Both the position numbers and the translations under genes were made by a program. The notes under the pieces were generated by a model. It was not told where the DNA came from. It did not search any database and saw nothing but the letters and a program-made list of their open reading frames with translations. From NCBI GenBank assembly GCA_027604005.1, contig JADGJT010000475.1, forward strand, positions 1 to 15,357: DNA of 15,357 nucleotides, written 5' to 3'. This DNA comes from Dinochytrium kinnereticum. Taxonomy: Eukaryota > Chytridiomycota > Chytridiomycetes > Chytridiales > Chytridiaceae. Shown here piece after piece: positions 12,451 to 15,357 of this stretch. How positions within the stretch are numbered: position 1 is the first letter of the stretch; the number at the start of each line of letters is the position of its first letter.

Positions 12451-12538
12451 ATGTTTTCCTCTCCTCTGCTCAACCTCCCCAGCGAGCTGTGGCAGGCCAT
12501 CGGCATACTACTGCACCCAAACGACCTTCTCCGGCTGA
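12443..12538 (+). other. Upstream overlapping out-of-frame ATG (short uORF)
   Basis: An ATG at 12443, 8 bases before the main start and in another frame, opens a 31-codon frame ending at TGA 12536-12538, inside the F-box coding region. If the mRNA includes it, ribosomes that start there would miss the main ORF, so it could lower expression. The transcription start is unknown. Confidence 0.35.
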
Positions 12539-14376
12539 CTCTTACGGGATCCTCTCCTGCCCTCCATCGCATTAATGCTACCGTAACCAGCCAATCCTTT
12601 GCTCTTCAAAACTTGAAAGCCTTCACCAACGGGGCAAACGTGTCGTTGCTGCGGTGTATTGACTGGCACGGGCTCCACCAGAACTTTTGGGTTGCGTTGA
12701 TCATTCTGAAGGGGTTGGATCGAGCAACGCTGCAGCAACTGTATGAGGAGGCTTCAGAGGCCCATGACGACGGCATCTGGGTCGACGACGATTGGTCTCT
12801 TGACGAGATAGGTCTGCTTATGGATTGGCCAGGTCCGAGACCCTTCCCGAATCTGGGGAGGATTGGAGACGCAGCGTGCGCGGCGCTACAGTCTGCGCAT
12901 GGAAAGAACGTCAAGGTGGATGCTGCGCTCGCCTTTGAGCTCTGCGCTGTCACCGATCACCATGGCCTTATGGAGGAGATCATGCAGCGACTTTCGGGGA
13001 AGGTGGATGACCTGGTGATGGAGCGAGCCGTTCGGGCATTTGGTTCTTTCGGAGCCACTCGTTGCCTTTCCCTTGCTCTGAACTTGTCTCAGCAGGCCAG
13101 GTTGGCCACATCCGCCGTCCATGGCGGCTACGTGATCACACTGGCGGCAGAGGCCGGGCATTCGGAGACGGTTCGTGAGATTCTTGCGTGGAGCATCAAA
13201 GAGCGGCCGAGTGAGAGCATCACCCGTCCCTGCTCTTCCGGAGAAGGCTACAGGCCTGAAATCTACGCGCTTCGGGTGGCTTGCCAGCTGAACCATCCTG
13301 AGGTCGTAAGAGCCTTGCTTGATTTCATGACCGCGGTTCCAAGTGACGAGCTTGAGAGGTCTTTTTCGCTTGCCGCTTTGAGGGGCTCGGAGGAGGCAAT
13401 GAGCGTCCTGCTGCATTGGAATCAAGCGGAAGTGGTGTCGCAGTATTGTGGTGGTTCCGGAAAGCCCTCATCCTGCCTGCGGACAAAGGTCGACCCTGCG
13501 GCTTCAGACGATTACGCCCTTCGAATCGCGTGCAAGAAGGGCCACGCGGGAATTGTGAGGATGCTTCTCGAGCTCGACAGCGTCCACCCTGACGCTCGGT
13601 CCAACGATGCGATCAAGACAGCGTCTCAGTTGGGCTATGCCGATATCGTAAGAATGCTTTTGGCGACTGGCAGGGTTGACCCGAACGTTCACGGCGGGTA
13701 TCCTATCCGGTGGGCCAGTCGGACATCCCACCTCGATGTTCTGGAGATCCTTCTGAGGCACGGCGTCGATCCTGCTGCGCATGACTTTGCGGCTGTAAGA
13801 TGGGCGGCAATGTACGGTCAAGCGGAGTCCCTTCGGATATTACTTGAATGGAACGTTTCCAGCGACATCTCCTTGGACCATGGGGTCGCTCTTCAAAATG
13901 CCGCAAGCAACGGTCACGCTGAATGCGTTCGTATTCTCTTGGACGCCGGGGTGGATCCATCGACTTGCGAGGATTTTGCTCTTCAGGCCGCCGCTGCCAA
14001 CGGTCATTTGGGGGTTGTCCAGCTTCTTCTCTCTGACCAACGGGTGCGTCCAAATGCTTGCGATAACTACCCGCTTAAATGGGCTTGCGCGAATGGGCAT
14101 CTGGGCATCGTTAAGAGGCTTCTGGAGACGGGCGCTGTGGAGTGGGACTCTTGTGAATATTATGCGCTTCGACAGGCTGCGGAGAATGGGCATGAGGGGG
14201 TCGTCAGGCTTCTTCTTTCGTCTGTCGGTAGCTTTGGGTTGGACCCTCAAATGCTGGGGACGCTGGGACGGAAGGCGTTTGAGAATGGGTTTTTAGCCAT
14301 TTCTCGGATGCTGAGTGAGGCTGTTGAAGATCTTGCGAGGCGAATAAGGCGCGAGGCGCGAGAGGTGGCCTCCTGA
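12451..14376 (+). CDS. F-box protein with about 11 ankyrin repeats
   Basis: A single uninterrupted frame of 641 residues, unlike its intron-rich neighbours. Residues about 8-40 (LPSELWQAIGILLHPNDLL and on) fit an F-box, which binds Skp1 in SCF ubiquitin ligases. Residues 75-220 have no recognised domain. From about 225 to 620 come some 11 ankyrin-type repeats of about 31-45 residues, recognised by units such as YALRIACKKGHAGIVRMLLE, ALQNAASNGHAECVRILLD and YPLKWACANGHLGIVKRLLE. Several carry V(D/H)P turns where TPLH would normally stand, a divergent repeat style that I associate with large lineage-specific ankyrin families in chytrids. The likely role is a substrate adaptor for ubiquitylation; no target can be named. 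The start is the ATG that places the F-box at the very N-terminus. Confidence 0.85.
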   Translation: MFSSPLLNLPSELWQAIGILLHPNDLLRLTLTGSSPALHRINATVTSQSFALQNLKAFTNGANVSLLRCIDWHGLHQNFWVALIILKGLDRATLQQLYEEASEAHDDGIWVDDDWSLDEIGLLMDWPGPRPFPNLGRIGDAACAALQSAHGKNVKVDAALAFELCAVTDHHGLMEEIMQRLSGKVDDLVMERAVRAFGSFGATRCLSLALNLSQQARLATSAVHGGYVITLAAEAGHSETVREILAWSIKERPSESITRPCSSGEGYRPEIYALRVACQLNHPEVVRALLDFMTAVPSDELERSFSLAALRGSEEAMSVLLHWNQAEVVSQYCGGSGKPSSCLRTKVDPAASDDYALRIACKKGHAGIVRMLLELDSVHPDARSNDAIKTASQLGYADIVRMLLATGRVDPNVHGGYPIRWASRTSHLDVLEILLRHGVDPAAHDFAAVRWAAMYGQAESLRILLEWNVSSDISLDHGVALQNAASNGHAECVRILLDAGVDPSTCEDFALQAAAANGHLGVVQLLLSDQRVRPNACDNYPLKWACANGHLGIVKRLLETGAVEWDSCEYYALRQAAENGHEGVVRLLLSSVGSFGLDPQMLGTLGRKAFENGFLAISRMLSEAVEDLARRIRREAREVAS

Positions 14377-14602
14377 ACACCGTTTTTTCGCCTTCAGCAA
14401 CAGCTGTGACATTGTGCATGTCTCCTCTTTTTTCTCTTCTTTTTTCTGCAATACAAATGCCTCTTTGCATTTCTCATATTGAGCACCTGCCGCGGGCGTC
14501 TGAGCAGTTGATGCCGCGATGTCCTCTCTCTCTCACCTGCGTCAAATGGGTTTGAGACGGGCTCTCCGGCAAAGAAAAAAAAAAGCAACCGTACGGTTGG
14601 GC
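14377..14602. other. 3' flank of the F-box/ankyrin gene, no gene seen
   Basis: T/C-rich sequence (CTCCTCTTTTTTCTCTTCTTTTTTC) followed by a CTCTCTCTCTCACC stretch and an A-run at 14574-14584. No AATAAA was found. Nothing here resembles the neighbouring gene or a known family. Confidence 0.4.
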
Positions 14603-14803
14603 ATCAACAAGCGTCGGATGGCTTGCTAGCTGAACTACCATGAGGTTGTAAGAGCCGTTCTTTCTTGAATGCATGACCGCGGTTCTAAGTGACGAGCTTG
14701 AGAGGTCTTTTCTTTCGCTTGGCGCTTTGAGGGGCACGGAGGAGGCCATGAGCACGTCCTGCTGTAATTGGAATCAAGCGGAAGTGGTGTCGCAGTATTG
14801 TGG
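14603..14803 (+). pseudogene. Decayed partial copy of the ankyrin-repeat gene
   Basis: This segment matches 13261-13451 of the F-box/ankyrin gene almost base for base. Shared stretches include AGTGACGAGCTTGAGAGGTC and GGAATCAAGCGGAAGTGGTG (20 bases each) and the end CAGTATTGTGG. Overall identity is roughly 85 percent by eye. It has small insertions (about 10 bases net) that shift the frame, and TGCTGTAATTGG carries an in-frame TAA relative to TGCTGCATTGG in the intact gene. The match stops abruptly on both sides. It is a non-functional duplicate fragment, either left by unequal recombination in an ankyrin gene family or a relic of a lost paralogue. Confidence 0.88.
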
Positions 14804-15357
14804 CAGCAAAACTATGAGTTCCTTATTTTGGGAGAAGGTGAAGAAATAGAAGATGTGGAATTAGACGAGATCAATGCCATTGCTATGAATCATTTCTTGT
14901 TTCGGCTCCAGATGGTGTGAGGGGGTTAACGTCAGGTCAATCATGGCCCGATTGCACAGCTTTGTTGTTTTCATCAAAGCCTCACCTCAGCGTGAACAAC
15001 TTTTGGCTCCCCTACCATGCCGGTGAAACTGCACTTGAAAAAATCTTGAAAAAAGGACTTGAAAAAAAGCCTTCGGGGGTAGGGGAGGAAGGGTTGGGGA
15101 AAGTGTGGGGGGTTCGGGGTGGGGGTGGTAGAAGCGGAAAGTGCCTCACCTTCTGCATTATATTCTCAAACAAGTGATCTCTCTGGAGCTGTTGGGAAAG
15201 AGAAAAAATATGAAGTATTTAGTTGTGATTGATTGCCCATTGTACATACAACTTTATTAATTTACTGGGGCCTGATGTGAGACATTTGAGTGCATTCTGC
15301 CATACGACGCGCGCCTATTCAAAGCAAAGGTAAGGCTTGTATACTGGGGATGGATTA
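14804..15357. other. Right-end region without a recognised gene
   Basis: From about 14808 to 14920 one plus frame stays open and encodes a short acidic peptide (QNYEFLILGEGEEIEDVE and on, ending ...FRLQMV before TGA). It may be a scrap of a former gene but matches nothing I know. Then come three CTTGAAAAAA repeats, a strongly G-rich tract, and AT-rich DNA to the end. No exon structure or RNA gene was identified. Confidence 0.45.
15034..15128 (+). repeat. CTTGAAAAAA triplet repeat followed by a G-rich, quadruplex-capable tract
   Basis: CTTGAAAAAA occurs at 15034, 15045 and 15058. From 15075 to 15128 there are at least six runs of three or more G separated by short spacers, which satisfies the usual G-quadruplex pattern on the plus strand. 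No gene is attached to it within the window. Confidence 0.65.

Noticed and set aside
12886..13425. Minus-strand 179-residue frame inside the F-box/ankyrin gene
   Set aside because: It is antisense to a long frame with clear ankyrin periodicity and has no recognisable motif of its own.
15033..15070. CTTGAAAAAA repeats as a possible CRISPR-like or satellite array
   Set aside because: There are only three short A-rich units with tiny, irregular spacing; this is simple sequence repetition.
14917..15177. An 86-residue frame at the right end
   Set aside because: Much of it is Gly/Lys-rich translation of the G-rich and A-rich tracts, with no splice or family support.

Overview
The window reads as nuclear DNA of a fungus, most plausibly an early-diverging one such as a chytrid. 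The reasons are many short GT-AG introns (45-116 bp) with CTAAC-type branch sites, a eukaryotic-type UDP-galactopyranose mutase, a Ty1/copia-like Gag at the left edge, and a long intronless F-box/ankyrin gene. The lineage is inferred from style alone.

Layout. Positions 1-1360: the 5' part of a minus-strand copia-like retroelement. Its Gag frame is interrupted by one TGA and runs off the window edge inside a CCHC zinc knuckle. Positions 1361-1815: a leader/promoter region with a long A/G-rich tract. Positions 1816-6089 (+): a 12-exon gene for a membrane-anchored protein of about 1162 residues. It joins an SDR (NAD-dependent epimerase-like) domain to two tandem glycosyltransferase-like domains and a Lys/Glu-rich repeat tail. 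Positions 6695-9081 (+): a 6-exon gene joining a nucleotide-sugar/triose-phosphate-type transporter to a DUF3431-like domain. Positions 9758-11694 (-): a 5-exon UDP-galactopyranose mutase, convergent with the transporter gene. Positions 12451-14376 (+): an F-box plus ankyrin-repeat gene. A decayed copy of part of it lies at 14603-14803. The right end holds AT-rich DNA and a G-rich tract and has no convincing gene.

The main interest is the block 1816-11694, which looks like a small galactofuranose (Galf) gene cluster. The mutase makes UDP-Galf. The transporter could carry UDP-Galf or a related sugar nucleotide into the Golgi, and its fused C-terminal domain appears to face the lumen. The anchored epimerase/glycosyltransferase fusion could use or sense the donor there. 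In Aspergillus fumigatus the mutase (glfA) and the UDP-Galf transporter (glfB) genes are neighbours, which supports this reading. Two domains of the large fusion look catalytically dead: the SDR lacks its Tyr/Lys pair, and the first glycosyltransferase copy lacks its DxD. This suggests scaffold or regulatory roles beside one active transferase.

Exon boundaries were chosen by reading frame, GT-AG ends and family fit. All three spliced models close in frame (3489, 1920 and 1641 coding bases including stops).
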